Below are positions 43,806-53,039 of a stretch of 64,000 nucleotides of DNA, in pieces. Each line of letters starts with the position of its first letter. Within the stretch, counting starts at the first letter, position 1. The notes under the pieces are model-generated. The model did no database searches. It saw only the letters and a program-made list of their open reading frames with translations, and was not told the DNA's origin. Both the position numbers and the translations under genes were made by a program. The stretch comes from CAWCTB01 sp963798275 (GTDB taxonomy: Bacteria > Acidobacteriota > Terriglobia > Terriglobales > Acidobacteriaceae). Where the stretch lies: positions 124,001 through 188,000 of the forward strand of contig CAWCTB010000015.1 in assembly GCA_963798275.1 (NCBI GenBank), read 5' to 3'.

Positions 43806-45004
43806 TCCCCCGCCGCCGCCGGCAGCGAGGCTGGCTGCAAGCTTTCCGCCTCGGGCCAGGGGGGGAGCACCTTGATCAGCACCCACAAGATTGCGAACGG
43901 CAGCAACATCAGCGCCCCTGCGATCAGTAAGCCTTCGCGCGAGATCAGGTCCAGCTTGTAGACGGTGTAGCCCAGGAAGCTCTTGGAGAAGAGCTGGCCT
44001 CCGATGACCACGTTCCAGCGCATGGCAAAAATTCCCATCATCGTCAGGCAAGCCGCTCCGATGTACATGTTCTTTCGCGTTCTCTCGGGGATACGGACTA
44101 CTTGTGTCAGGGCCAGCATGACAATAGGGGCAATCGTGCCCAGGAAGATTTGCAGCACGACCTGCGAAAGATACAGGCGGGTATGCACCATAAAGTCGAG
44201 GCTGCGGAACGACTCGTCGGCCTCGTAGATGCGATGAATCAGGTCAACCATTTCCAGGGTGAAATCGATGAGGAAGGTGTACAGCAGGTAGCGCGCGATG
44301 GTGTCGACACAACGCATGTCGATGGGCTGCTTGCGAAACTTGGTGAACGCAATGTAGAGCAGCAGGACGATCGCAATCCCCGACACCATCGCCGAGAACA
44401 GGAACACCACCGGCATGAGCGGCGTCGACCACCAAGGGTTTGCCTTTATCGAGCCGAAAATGAAGCCCACGTACCCGTGCAGCAGAAACGCGGACGGTAT
44501 GCCGATGAGGGTGACGATGTAGCCGACGCGGTCATCGACCCGCAACGCGCCCGGGCTCACGTTGTACGACCCCAGCGTCAACGCGCGGTACAGCCAGCGC
44601 TTCCATCCGGTCGAGGACTGCGCCAGGCGAACGATGTCATGGCGGTAGTCCAGCCAGATTTCCAGTACGAGCACCGCCATCAGGTACCACAGGTAGACGA
44701 AGCCGAACATCGCCATCGCGGAACTGCGATGCGGTGTCAGGTACATTTCGAAGGAGCGTTCCGGGCGGCCGAGATGCAACTGCAGAGGCAGCGGAGCCAC
44801 CAGCAGGAAGGCCAGCGCGGTCAGCAGCGCCAGGCGATAGGTCGGCTTGACCTCCTGCACATGAAAAACGCGTTCCAGCGAAGCCAGGATGAATGCGCCC
44901 GCGACCAGTCCCGTGATGTAGGGGTACAGAACGATCAGCACGCTCCATTGCAGCTCGATCTCGTTGGGATACATGAAGCCTTCAACCGGCATGATCGTTG
45001 CCAT
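43802..45004 (-). CDS. NrfD/PsrC-family quinone-interacting membrane protein
   Basis: The protein has 400 residues with about ten membrane helices, e.g. VLIVLYPYITGLVAGAFILASLE, LLTALAFLLVAPLPLQLHLG, IGIPSAFLLHGYVGFIFGS and TLMLLPFAILWVLIK-like segments. The family anchors Fe-S subunits and exchanges electrons with menaquinone or ubiquinone, with no haem of its own. It is the last gene of a three-gene operon (tetraheme cytochrome, Fe-S protein, NrfD), spaced five bases from the Fe-S gene. It likely gives the pathway its quinone link. Confidence 0.92.
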   Translation of the reverse strand: MATIMPVEGFMYPNEIELQWSVLIVLYPYITGLVAGAFILASLERVFHVQEVKPTYRLALLTALAFLLVAPLPLQLHLGRPERSFEMYLTPHRSSAMAMFGFVYLWYLMAVLVLEIWLDYRHDIVRLAQSSTGWKRWLYRALTLGSYNVSPGALRVDDRVGYIVTLIGIPSAFLLHGYVGFIFGSIKANPWWSTPLMPVVFLFSAMVSGIAIVLLLYIAFTKFRKQPIDMRCVDTIARYLLYTFLIDFTLEMVDLIHRIYEADESFRSLDFMVHTRLYLSQVVLQIFLGTIAPIVMLALTQVVRIPERTRKNMYIGAACLTMMGIFAMRWNVVIGGQLFSKSFLGYTVYKLDLISREGLLIAGALMLLPFAILWVLIKVLPPWPEAESLQPASLPAAAGD

Positions 45005-45009
45005 CTCCT

Positions 45010-45738
45010 TTAGCGAACCGAACCGTCAAGGCCGGCATAGAAAACCTTGGCGCCGGTCGCCATGTAGGGCTTCAAAATCTGCACGCTGTGGGTCTTCAGG
45101 AAAGCGTGTATGGGGTCCGCCGGATTCTTTAAGTCCGCCAATTGCCGCGCGCCTGTCGGGCAGTTTTCGCAGCACGCGGTGGTCAGCCCCTTCACGATGC
45201 GGTGGTAGCAGAGCGAACACTTTTCGGCGGTGTGGGTAGTCGGATTCAGAAAGCGGCATCCGTAGGGGCAGGCCTGGACGCAATACCGGCATCCCAGGCA
45301 GTACTTGCCGTCGACCAGGACGACGCCATCGGGAGTGTCGAAGGTCGCTCCCACCGGACATACCTGGGTACACGGCGAATGTGAGCAGTGGTTGCACAGC
45401 TTGGGCACGAAGAAATTCTTGCCGCCTTCGTGCTTGCTGGGGGGAAATCCGTGCTTGCCGCCATCGGGGGAATCGACGTTCGGATCCTCGAAGCGCCAGT
45501 CGGCGACGTGATACCGCTCCACCCAGGTGCGGAAATATCCCTCGGGAACGTTGTTTTCGGTGGCGCAGGCGCGAACGCAGTTGCCGCAGCCGATGCACTT
45601 GTCGATGTCGATCAACATGCCCCACCAGTGCTCGGTCATGACGTAGTTCGGGGACGACTCCGGCGTGCCCGCCAGCACATGATCCCAGGCGATGGCCGCA
45701 GCGGGCAGCAACATCAGGAAGTGACGCCGGGTGATCAT
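45010..45738 (-). CDS. Periplasmic 4Fe-4S ferredoxin subunit with Tat signal
   Basis: The protein has 242 residues. The N-terminus MITRRHFLMLLPAAAIAWD is a twin-arginine export signal (TRRHFL). Four cysteine groups bind four 4Fe-4S clusters: CIGCGNCVRAC, CNHCSHSPCTQVCPVGA, CLGCRYCVQACPYGC, and CSLCYHR...CCENCPTGAR. This is the DmsB/NrfC electron-transfer layout. It overlaps the tetraheme cytochrome gene by four bases (ATGA). It shuttles electrons between a periplasmic cytochrome and the NrfD anchor. Confidence 0.93.
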   Translation of the reverse strand: MITRRHFLMLLPAAAIAWDHVLAGTPESSPNYVMTEHWWGMLIDIDKCIGCGNCVRACATENNVPEGYFRTWVERYHVADWRFEDPNVDSPDGGKHGFPPSKHEGGKNFFVPKLCNHCSHSPCTQVCPVGATFDTPDGVVLVDGKYCLGCRYCVQACPYGCRFLNPTTHTAEKCSLCYHRIVKGLTTACCENCPTGARQLADLKNPADPIHAFLKTHSVQILKPYMATGAKVFYAGLDGSVR

Positions 45739-46253
45739 GACGTTTTCTCTCCCGCGCCGATGGCTGGACTGTGGGGCTGGTGACAGGTCTTGCACGGCTG
45801 ATCGCCCGCGTGATCCTTGCTCACCACCTGGGGGAACCCCGCCGGCTTCGCGAGGTTGGCTTCGTGGCAGCGCGGGCACAGCGAAGTCGTGTCCGGCAAC
45901 TGCGGAACCACCGAGGCGGGATCGAGCGCGTGATTTTCCAGAGGGCCGTGGCAGGCTTCGCAGTTGACGCCCGCGTGCTTGCCCGCCTTTTTCACATCCA
46001 CGATGTCGCTGTGGCAGTCCGCGCAGGCCTGGTGGCCGGCGTACACGATGGGCTTCGCAGCGGCCTCGGCAACCGCGGCGCCGCGGTAGTGTCCGTACTG
46101 CCCGAAGCTGCGAGGCACAAAGTAGGCTCGCAGAACCAGGAACAGAAGGACCCCGGCGGCAAACACCGCCAGCAAGCGGAAAAGGTGTCCTGCGTCTTTC
46201 AGATTGGTCACCAGCGTCGTCCCAGAGGTGTGGCGGAATTCATGAGCACCCAC
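45735..46253 (-). CDS. Membrane-anchored tetraheme cytochrome c
   Basis: The protein has 172 residues with a membrane helix (LFRLLAVFAAGVLLFLVLRAYF) and four haem-binding CxxCH motifs: CADCH, CEACH, CPRCH, CKTCH. It is cytochrome c7/c3-like in size. As first gene of the operon it likely gives or accepts electrons outside the membrane for the Fe-S/NrfD pair. No catalytic reductase subunit is present downstream. The start used is ATG 46253 (MGAHEFRHTS); a GTG 14 codons later is possible. Confidence 0.88.
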   Translation of the reverse strand: MGAHEFRHTSGTTLVTNLKDAGHLFRLLAVFAAGVLLFLVLRAYFVPRSFGQYGHYRGAAVAEAAAKPIVYAGHQACADCHSDIVDVKKAGKHAGVNCEACHGPLENHALDPASVVPQLPDTTSLCPRCHEANLAKPAGFPQVVSKDHAGDQPCKTCHQPHSPAIGAGEKTS

Positions 46254-46396
46254 ATCTTGGATATCGCACGATGCCGCGGCGGGAATGTGATGGCAATCAC
46301 AGGGCGATGTGCGCGAGGTTGATCGAGGCGGGCGAAACGGGCGCGGACCCGCGGCGAAGGAGCAGCGCGCCCGTCGGGATCAATCCGAGAAGAGAT

Positions 46397-47167
46397 TCAC
46401 CATTTCGAGTGGGACTGCACGAACTGCAGCTCTTGCCGGAAAGGTTCGGGCGAGACCCGGGAGAGGCCTCTGAAGGGTTGGTTCAAAGCGTAGATCAGAT
46501 ACAGGCTGAACGCCAGGAAACCAGCCATGGCAGCGGTCATCAGGGCTTGCGAGCGCAAACTCTCCAGCCCGAAGAAGTAGGTAAACCCCACCAGGAGAAT
46601 TGCGCCCGAACCTAGCAGATACCAGAGAACCGCGGGCACCGTACCGTGGCTCTTAAGGATCCGCAGGCGCCGGTAATTTCCCATTTCATTGAGCCGGACG
46701 ATGGATCGGTCATAGAAGACCTGGTTTTTGCTGTCCATGGGGTCGCCAGAGCGGTACACGCTCCAGACGTCTTCCAGCGCCTGAAAGGTGCCTGGGCTCT
46801 CGCGTCCCTCAGCCATGTCGGGAAATTCGTCTTTTATGACGGAGGTGAGGTAGCCAAACAGGGCCTTTTGGACCTGGGTGCTGAAGGGATCGGGAAAGGC
46901 TTGTGCCATGCGGTAGAGATCGGCCAGCGCATTGGCTTCGAGTTCGACGTTCGCCTCGGCCTCCTTAAAATCGTTCCACACCACGAAAACGGCGAACGCC
47001 AGAAGAACGGCGTAGAGGGTTCCGTAGGTCAGGATGAAATGTCCCCCGACCTCATGATGCTTTTCCAGGAACTCAACGCTAACGTTTCGTCGAATTAACA
47101 GCAGGGCAAGAACAGAGAGCAGACTGGGACCGGCAATCAAGATCAACGCTTGGACAAGCGGGTGCAT
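46397..47167 (-). CDS. DUF4239-type membrane protein
   Basis: The protein has 256 residues. An N-terminal helix pair (LIAGPSLLSVLALLLIRR, YGTLYAVLLAFAVFVVW) surrounds an acidic loop. The middle (EAEANVELEANALADLYRMAQ, FPDPFSTQVQKALFGYLTSVI) and two C-terminal helices (VLWYLLGSGAILLVGFTYFFG, MTAAMAGFLAFSLYLIYALN) follow. The pattern matches the bestrophin-like DUF4239 family of unknown function. A frame 143 bases upstream of the cytochrome operon; not obviously coupled to it. Confidence 0.8.
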   Translation of the reverse strand: MHPLVQALILIAGPSLLSVLALLLIRRNVSVEFLEKHHEVGGHFILTYGTLYAVLLAFAVFVVWNDFKEAEANVELEANALADLYRMAQAFPDPFSTQVQKALFGYLTSVIKDEFPDMAEGRESPGTFQALEDVWSVYRSGDPMDSKNQVFYDRSIVRLNEMGNYRRLRILKSHGTVPAVLWYLLGSGAILLVGFTYFFGLESLRSQALMTAAMAGFLAFSLYLIYALNQPFRGLSRVSPEPFRQELQFVQSHSKW

Positions 47168-47360
47168 CGCTCTCCCCTCATCGCGAGATTAGTTCTGGAG
47201 GCGGAACGTGCAGGATTGTACCGTAACACTCAATACCGAGGGAAAGAGGTCAGGCCGCGATCCGGCAGGCAAGGTTACGGTCGATATCTCGCATTTCTGC
47301 CAGTTGTTGTATTCACGTTCTTAGCGTAAAACTCCACACAATCGAGACTCGATTGAATTC

Positions 47361-48287
47361 ATGATGCGTTGCACGTCCAAGCTCGCCTTGTTGGCCTTAC
47401 TAGCAGCGTGTGCGAGTCATTCGCTCCATGGCCAGGACCTGGCGCCCCGCGCTTACACCCTGACCCCGCTGCGCGCAAATGCGCTCACGTTGACGTACGC
47501 TTTTTACGACGGCGGCTTGCAGTTTAACGGCGCCATTCCCGTAGCCAATGCGACGGGCAGGTACAACGTGCCGGTGCTGAGCTACTACCACTCCTTCAAA
47601 ATGTTTGGGCATTTCGCCAACTTCACAGCCGCGTTGCCGTACGCGGTGGGGAACTTCCAGGGAGACGTCCAAGGGGAGGGCAGGCATATCTATCGTTCCG
47701 GGCTGCTGGACTCGACCTACCGGCTGGCGGTGAACCTGAAGGGCGGGCCGCCTCTGGAGCCCGCCGAGTTTCACAAATGGCATCAGAAAACGCTGATCGG
47801 AGTGAGTCTGAAGGTGGTGGCGCCGACCGGACAGTATGACCCCACGAAGCTGATCAATTGGGGCGCGAACCGCTGGGCGTTCCGGCCAGAGCTGGGCTAT
47901 TCGCGGCGCCGGGGCAAGTGGGTCATCGACGCCTATGGCGGCGTTTGGTTCTACACGCTCAACTCCGCCTACTACACGGGGCGCAATCAACAATCGGAAA
48001 AACCTATCGGCGCCTTCGAAGGGCACTTGAGCCGCGACTGGAAGCTGCGAACCTGGGTGTCGCTGGACGGCAATTTCTGGTTTGGCGGGACCACCAGCCT
48101 GAACGGCATCCTCAACGAGGCTACGCGCCAGACCGCCTCGCGTATCGGGGCCACCGGTTCGATCCGGCTCGATAAACACCAGTCGCTAAAGCTGAGTTAC
48201 AGCGACGGAACCTACATTCGGTTTGGCGGGAATTATCAGAATGTTTCCGTCGCCTGGCAGTGGTCCTGGATCGGCCGGCCGAAATAG
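47361..48287 (+). CDS. Outer-membrane beta-barrel protein (transporter-like)
   Basis: The protein has 308 residues with a signal peptide (KLALLALLAACASHSLHG). The remainder is alternating aromatic/polar beta strands (YTLTPLRANALTLTYAFYDGGL, FANFTAALPYAVGNFQG, IGVSLKVVAPTGQYDPTKLINWG, KWVIDAYGGVWFYTLNS). It ends with aromatic residues of a barrel (VAWQWSWIGRPK). It resembles the phenol-degradation 'MetA-pathway' outer-membrane family. Likely an outer-membrane channel or adhesin; substrate unknown. Start ATG 47361; the ATG one codon later is possible. Confidence 0.75.
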   Translation: MMRCTSKLALLALLAACASHSLHGQDLAPRAYTLTPLRANALTLTYAFYDGGLQFNGAIPVANATGRYNVPVLSYYHSFKMFGHFANFTAALPYAVGNFQGDVQGEGRHIYRSGLLDSTYRLAVNLKGGPPLEPAEFHKWHQKTLIGVSLKVVAPTGQYDPTKLINWGANRWAFRPELGYSRRRGKWVIDAYGGVWFYTLNSAYYTGRNQQSEKPIGAFEGHLSRDWKLRTWVSLDGNFWFGGTTSLNGILNEATRQTASRIGATGSIRLDKHQSLKLSYSDGTYIRFGGNYQNVSVAWQWSWIGRPK

Positions 48288-48324
48288 CCGGGAAACGGTT
48301 TTAGTGCCCGGCTGAAATTGGGCC

Positions 48325-48352
48325 TTGTTTTTTCTCCCTCCTGTGCTACGAT
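48325..48352 (+). promoter_or_regulatory. Candidate promoter upstream of the VWFA gene
   Basis: TTGTTT (48325-48330), a 16-base spacer and TACGAT (48347-48352). This leaves a long 150-base leader, so it is only a candidate. Confidence 0.35.
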
Positions 48353-48502
48353 TCGCCCACTCTGCGGGGTTGGCAGGGCATGCTCCCGGCGTGCGATGGC
48401 ATCGCCAATTTCCAGGCGAAAGCTGTTTCGGTCGCGCACTCGCTCTTGCAAGCCACTCCGGAATAACCAATTCAGAAACGCGCTGCTTCACGAGGACCGG
48501 TC

Positions 48503-49570
48503 ATGGTCGTACAGAAGCTGAGATTTCCCTTTGCGAGTGCTTCAGGCATTTGGTTGATGGCTGCTCTTGCCGCTCTGGGCATGAGCGCCCAGGCCGTTTG
48601 CCAGTCTGGTTCCAATGACGAAGTCAACATCACTCCTTTACGCACCCGAACGGTCGCGACGGCTACGACGGCGGAGGGTGACGTCACAAGCTCGAGCTTC
48701 CGAACCAAGCCCATGCGGGTGGACGTCAATCTGGTGCTGGTGCCGGTGACGGTCAGCGACGCGAGCAATGAGCCGGTAACAAATCTTACGAAAGACGATT
48801 TCGTGCTCTACGAAGACGACAAGCCGCAGCGGGTGGAGTATTTCAACGGCGAAGATGCGCCGATTTCCGTGGGACTGATCCTCGACTACAGCGACAGCAT
48901 GAAAAACAAGATCGACTACGAGCGGGAAGCGGTGAACGAGTTCTTCAAGAACGCCAATCCCGGCGACGACTACTTCGCGGTCACCATCTCGAACAAGCCA
49001 AAGCTGGTGGCGTCCTCCACGCAATCGATTGGTACCCTGCAAGACCGGCTGACCACGGCGAAGCCGGAGGGCGGGACGGCGCTGTTTGACGCCATATACA
49101 TGGGGATGGTCAAGCTGCGCTCGGCCGCCTACCAGCGTAAGGCGCTGCTGATCGTATCGGACGGCGGTGACAACCACAGTCGCTATACGCTCAGGGAAAT
49201 CAAATCGATGGTGTCGGAAGGCGACACGCTCACCTACGCCATCGGGCTGTTCGACGACCTGCCGTTCGATCTGTTCAAGACTTTTGAAGAGCGGTGGGGC
49301 CGCAAGTGGATGAGCGAGATCACCGATGTGAGCGGCGGGCGCACCATTGCTGCCGACAATCGGCAGGCCATACCGCAGATCGCAGCGCAGATCAGCCGTG
49401 AGCTGCGCAATCAGTACGTGCTGGGCTACCGCCCCAGCAATGCCCAACAGGACGGTAAGTGGCGGAAGATTGTAGTGCGGGTAAAGGCCAGGGCGCAGCA
49501 ACATTTCGCAGTGCACTTTAAGCAGGGCTACTTCGCCCCGGCTGAGGCGACGCTTGCGGCAACCCGCTGA
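48503..49570 (+). CDS. Secreted VWFA-domain protein (acidobacterial type)
   Basis: The protein has 355 residues. A signal peptide (LMAALAALGMSAQAVCQSG) precedes a beta region (VDVNLVLVPVTVSDASNEPVTNLTKDDFVLYEDDKPQRVEYFN). The von Willebrand A domain has a MIDAS-type motif (SVGLILDYSDSMKNKI) and GGTALFDAIYMGM, KALLIVSDGGDNHSRY. The ending (YVLGYRPSNAQQDGKWRKIVVRV) also fits the TIGR03436 family, which is typical of Acidobacteria. It binds a metal-mediated partner, probably at the surface. The gene starts at GTG/ATG 48503 after AGGACCGG. Confidence 0.88.
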   Translation: MVVQKLRFPFASASGIWLMAALAALGMSAQAVCQSGSNDEVNITPLRTRTVATATTAEGDVTSSSFRTKPMRVDVNLVLVPVTVSDASNEPVTNLTKDDFVLYEDDKPQRVEYFNGEDAPISVGLILDYSDSMKNKIDYEREAVNEFFKNANPGDDYFAVTISNKPKLVASSTQSIGTLQDRLTTAKPEGGTALFDAIYMGMVKLRSAAYQRKALLIVSDGGDNHSRYTLREIKSMVSEGDTLTYAIGLFDDLPFDLFKTFEERWGRKWMSEITDVSGGRTIAADNRQAIPQIAAQISRELRNQYVLGYRPSNAQQDGKWRKIVVRVKARAQQHFAVHFKQGYFAPAEATLAATR

Positions 49571-49903
49571 GTACCGGACGGCGGAGGCTGGCTGGGATAT
49601 TTTGAGGTTCATCTACCCGATTTTTACGAGTTCCACGGACCGAGCATCGCGGGTAAGCTAAACCGAAGTCAGTGCGGTAATCTGGCTTGGCTGGCTGGGA
49701 CCTTGCGACAAAGCGCAAAGCGGGTCATCCGAGAAGGTTTGCTACACCTTATTCGCAAAACCGGAACGGCTTAGAACGAACTCCCGCCGGAGCTAAAGCC
49801 CAGTTTAGAGCAGCTCGGAACGGCACAGCTGAAGCTGTGCCCCTTCAAAGCTGATTCCGCGCCGATCGTGCTGACAACTTTGTTGTGCCAAGGGAGGCAC
49901 ACT
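49571..49903. repeat. Intergenic region with a REP-like palindrome
   Basis: 333 bases between the VWFA gene and the ABC transporter gene. GGCACAGCT/AGCTGTGCC (9-bp stem around GA, near 49834-49853) is followed by CCTTCAAAG and preceded by GAGCTAAAGCCC near 49792. It is the same composite as at 39.8 and 22.4 kb. No gene seen. Confidence 0.55.
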
Positions 49904-51694
49904 ATGTTTCGCTTTGTCCGCGGTCTTGTGCGTCCATACAGCGGCACGCTCCTGATCATTCTTGTGGCCATGCTGGTCGAGACGGTGATGAGCCTGGCGA
50001 CACCCTGGCCGCTTAAGGTCATCCTCGATAGCGTGGTCGGCGGGCACAAGCTCACGCCCTGGATGCATGCCCTGGTTCGGCCCATCGCCGAGCACGGCAG
50101 CAAGATGCAGCTTGCCGCAGTTGCGGCGCTGGCCTTCGTGGTGATCGCGATCCTGGGCGCGGTGGCGTCGTACATCGACAACTACTACACCGAGAGCGTG
50201 GGGCAGTGGGTGGCGCACGACCTGCGCATGCAGACCTACCATCACCTGCAGCGGTTGTCGCTGGGCTATTACAACACGCATCAGACTGGGACCCTGCTGA
50301 GTACGATCACTGCCGATGTCCAGACCATCCAGAACTTCGCTTCGTCGTCCACGCTGAACATTTTGATCGACATGCTGACGATCGTCTGCATGCTGGCCTT
50401 GATGTTCTGGCTGAATTGGGATTTCACGCTCATCGCGCTGGCGGTTACACCGTTGCTGTTGTTTTTCATCGCCAGGTTCAAGAAAGCGGTGAAGAAAGCG
50501 ACCCACGAGGTACGCAAAGAACAGGCGGACATCGTGGCGGTGGTGCAGCAGGGGCTGGAATCGATGCAGGTGGTCAAGGCATTTGGCCGGCAGGACATGG
50601 AGCAGGAACGGCTGAAAGAAGTGAGCGAGGCCACGGTTGGGGCGTCCCTCAAAGCGCGCAAAGTGAAGTCGCTGTTGTCGCCGATTGTGACCATCACGGT
50701 GGCCTTCTGCACCGCGATCGTGCTATGGCGTGGAGCGGCGCTGATTCTGGCGGGTGTCATGACGATTGGCGCATTGACGGTTTATCTCGCGTACCTGAAT
50801 AAGTTCTTCAAGCCGGTGAAGGACCTGGCGACCACGACCAACGCCATCGCGCAGGCGGCGGTGGGTGTGGATCGTATTCGCGCGATCCTCGATACCGACA
50901 CGATCATTCCTGAAAAGCCTGACGGCCTGGAGCCGGAAAAGCTAACAGGGGAAATCGAATTCGAGCACGTCGCGTTTGGCTACGATCCGAACAATCTGGT
51001 GTTGAAGGATGTGAGCTTCAAGATTAAGCCGGGACAGTTTGTGGGCGTGGTGGGTCCGACAGGAAGCGGCAAATCGACAGTGGTGAGCCTGATCCCGCGC
51101 TTCTATGACGTGGGCGGCGGAACCGTACGGGTGGACGGACGCGACGTGAAAGACTACAAGCTGAAGCCGCTGCGCGATCAGGTCGGCTACGTGCTGCAGG
51201 AGACGATATTGTTCCGGGGAACGGTGGCCGAGAACATCGCCTTCGGACGGCCGGATGCAACGCGGGAGGAAATTGTTGCGGCGGCCAGGCTGGCCAACGC
51301 CGACGAATTCATCTCCAAAATGCCGAAAGGCTACGACACCATGGTGGGCGAACGAGGCGCGACCATGTCAGGCGGACAGCGTCAGCGCCTCGGCATTGCC
51401 CGTGTCATGGTGCGTAACAGCCCGTTGCTGCTGATGGATGAACCCACGGCGGCGCTCGACAGCGAATCGGAAAAGCTGGTGATCGACGCGCTGGAAAAGC
51501 TGATGAAGGGCAGAACGGTTATTATGATTGCGCACCGCCTGATGACCATCCGCGACGCCGACCAGATCATCGTGATCAGCGGCGGCGTGGTAGCGGAGAG
51601 CGGACCGCATGACGAATTGATGGCGCGCAACGGCATCTACGCCGAGTTGCATCGCACACAATTCGATTCGGTTGCGGCGGCGGCCACGTCATAG
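49904..51694 (+). CDS. ABC transporter, fused permease and ATPase
   Basis: The protein has 596 residues, a half-transporter. The N-terminal six-helix domain (FVRPYSG-like start MFRFVRGLVRPYSGTLLII) contains LGYYNTHQTGTLLSTITADVQTIQNF, the ABC exporter coupling region. The ATPase has Walker A GPTGSGKST, Q-loop region GYVLQETILFRGTVAENIAFG, signature MSGGQRQRLGIARVM, Walker B PLLLMDEPTAALDSES and H-loop MIAHRLMTI. This is a homodimeric exporter of the lipid/drug (MsbA/LmrA) type. GGGAGG precedes ATG 49904; the open frame starts earlier at 49868. Confidence 0.95.
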   Translation: MFRFVRGLVRPYSGTLLIILVAMLVETVMSLATPWPLKVILDSVVGGHKLTPWMHALVRPIAEHGSKMQLAAVAALAFVVIAILGAVASYIDNYYTESVGQWVAHDLRMQTYHHLQRLSLGYYNTHQTGTLLSTITADVQTIQNFASSSTLNILIDMLTIVCMLALMFWLNWDFTLIALAVTPLLLFFIARFKKAVKKATHEVRKEQADIVAVVQQGLESMQVVKAFGRQDMEQERLKEVSEATVGASLKARKVKSLLSPIVTITVAFCTAIVLWRGAALILAGVMTIGALTVYLAYLNKFFKPVKDLATTTNAIAQAAVGVDRIRAILDTDTIIPEKPDGLEPEKLTGEIEFEHVAFGYDPNNLVLKDVSFKIKPGQFVGVVGPTGSGKSTVVSLIPRFYDVGGGTVRVDGRDVKDYKLKPLRDQVGYVLQETILFRGTVAENIAFGRPDATREEIVAAARLANADEFISKMPKGYDTMVGERGATMSGGQRQRLGIARVMVRNSPLLLMDEPTAALDSESEKLVIDALEKLMKGRTVIMIAHRLMTIRDADQIIVISGGVVAESGPHDELMARNGIYAELHRTQFDSVAAAATS

Positions 51695-51746
51695 TTGACG
51701 CGTCGACGCCGATCCTGATGGTTGAATTCGATAGTGTGGAGACAGC

Positions 51747-52769
51747 ATGTCCCGGTCCCTGATCGTTCTGCCTGACGACACTGCCAAGCCTATCCTCGAT
51801 GCCATCACCGCGGCGTCGAAGTCGCTGCGGATCAAGATGTTCATCTTCTCCGATCCTACCCTGTTACAAGCCGTGGTCGATGCGCAGAAGCGCGGGGTGA
51901 AGGTGCGGGTGATGCTGAATCCGGCGCGGCGCAGCGGCGAATCGGAGAATGCCGATTCGCGCAAATTCTTGAGTGAGGGCGGGGTCGAGGTGCTCGATAG
52001 CAACCCGGCCTTCGACCTGACGCATGAGAAGTCCATGGTCGTCGACGACATTACGGCATTCATAAAGTCGCTCAACTGGGAGCCGAGAAACCTGACGGAG
52101 ACGCGCGACTACGCGGTCTCGACCTCGCACAAGCACGAAGTGAATGAGATCATCGAGTGCTTCGAAGCCGACTGGACGCGCAGCGAGTTCAATCCGGGCG
52201 AGAACTCGCACCTGATCTGGTGTGTGGGCAACGGACGGCAGCGCATGGGGCAGTTCATCGACGAGGCGACCCATTCGTTGTGGCTGCAGAATGAGCGCTA
52301 CCAGGACCCGGTGGTGATCGAGCACCTGGTGCGCGCCAACCGTCGGGGGGTGAAGATCCACCTGATGGCGCGCCCGCCGCACAAGCTAAAAAAAGAAAAG
52401 CTGATCGAGGGCGTGGGCGGCTTGCGCATCCTCGAGGACGTGGGAGTGAAGATTCACAAGCTGAAGCACGTGAAATTGCATGCCAAGCTGCTGTTCGCCG
52501 ATGGAGTGCGCGCCATCATCGGCTCCATCAACATCGCGCCAGGCAGCTTCGACAGCCGCAGGGAACTGGCTATCGAAGTGCGTGATGCCAACATCGTGGA
52601 TCGCCTGCATACGGTCGTGCATTACGACTGGGAGAATTCGCGGCCGATGGACCTGAGTGACGAGGGACTGCTGGCTGAGCTGGAAGACTACGATGAGAAT
52701 GTCGTAGAAGACCTGGCGCTCAACGGTCACGGAGAGAAGCACAAGGCGAAGAAGAACCACGAGTCGTAG
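51747..52769 (+). CDS. Phospholipase D-like (HKD) domain protein
   Basis: The protein has 340 residues with two HKD-type sites. The first is LTHEKSMVVDD (HxK). The second is LHAKLLFADGVRAIIGSINIAPGSF with a conserved histidine-lysine and the family's later GS.N motif. Other members hydrolyse phosphodiesters or transfer phosphatidyl groups. No signal peptide is seen, so a cytosolic nuclease-like or cardiolipin-synthase-like relative is possible. It follows the ABC gene by 52 bases and may be in the same transcript. Confidence 0.85.
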   Translation: MSRSLIVLPDDTAKPILDAITAASKSLRIKMFIFSDPTLLQAVVDAQKRGVKVRVMLNPARRSGESENADSRKFLSEGGVEVLDSNPAFDLTHEKSMVVDDITAFIKSLNWEPRNLTETRDYAVSTSHKHEVNEIIECFEADWTRSEFNPGENSHLIWCVGNGRQRMGQFIDEATHSLWLQNERYQDPVVIEHLVRANRRGVKIHLMARPPHKLKKEKLIEGVGGLRILEDVGVKIHKLKHVKLHAKLLFADGVRAIIGSINIAPGSFDSRRELAIEVRDANIVDRLHTVVHYDWENSRPMDLSDEGLLAELEDYDENVVEDLALNGHGEKHKAKKNHES

Positions 52770-53039
52770 CTGGGTTGATGGCCACGCCGTCAGATCGGCT
52801 CAGCCTCCGCCTGGGCCCTTATTTCTCGACCCACCACTATCGTGGCGCAAGTGCTGCCGCCAGACGTGCAACCCGCCGCTGGCTGGCGACGAATCGGAGG
52901 TCAACTAAAACAATTTCAGCGCCTACCTGTCGATTTTGCCAGTTGTTCCTTTCCCCTTGCTCACCAACAATAAGGCACAAGCCTAGATTCCAGTTCTGTG
53001 CTGGAGGCGGTCGCGTTATTCGCGACCCGGAGAGTTCTT
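52770..53039. other. Intergenic region, no gene seen
   Basis: About 270 bases with no protein-like frame and no clear hairpin terminator; it must hold the promoter of the barrel/OmpA gene. A stretch near 52940-52985 is slightly AT-richer. Confidence 0.35.

Noticed and set aside
44102..45013. Long plus-strand frame opposite the NrfD gene
   Set aside because: Rich in Gln, His and Arg with no hydrophobic pattern, typical antisense of a membrane protein.
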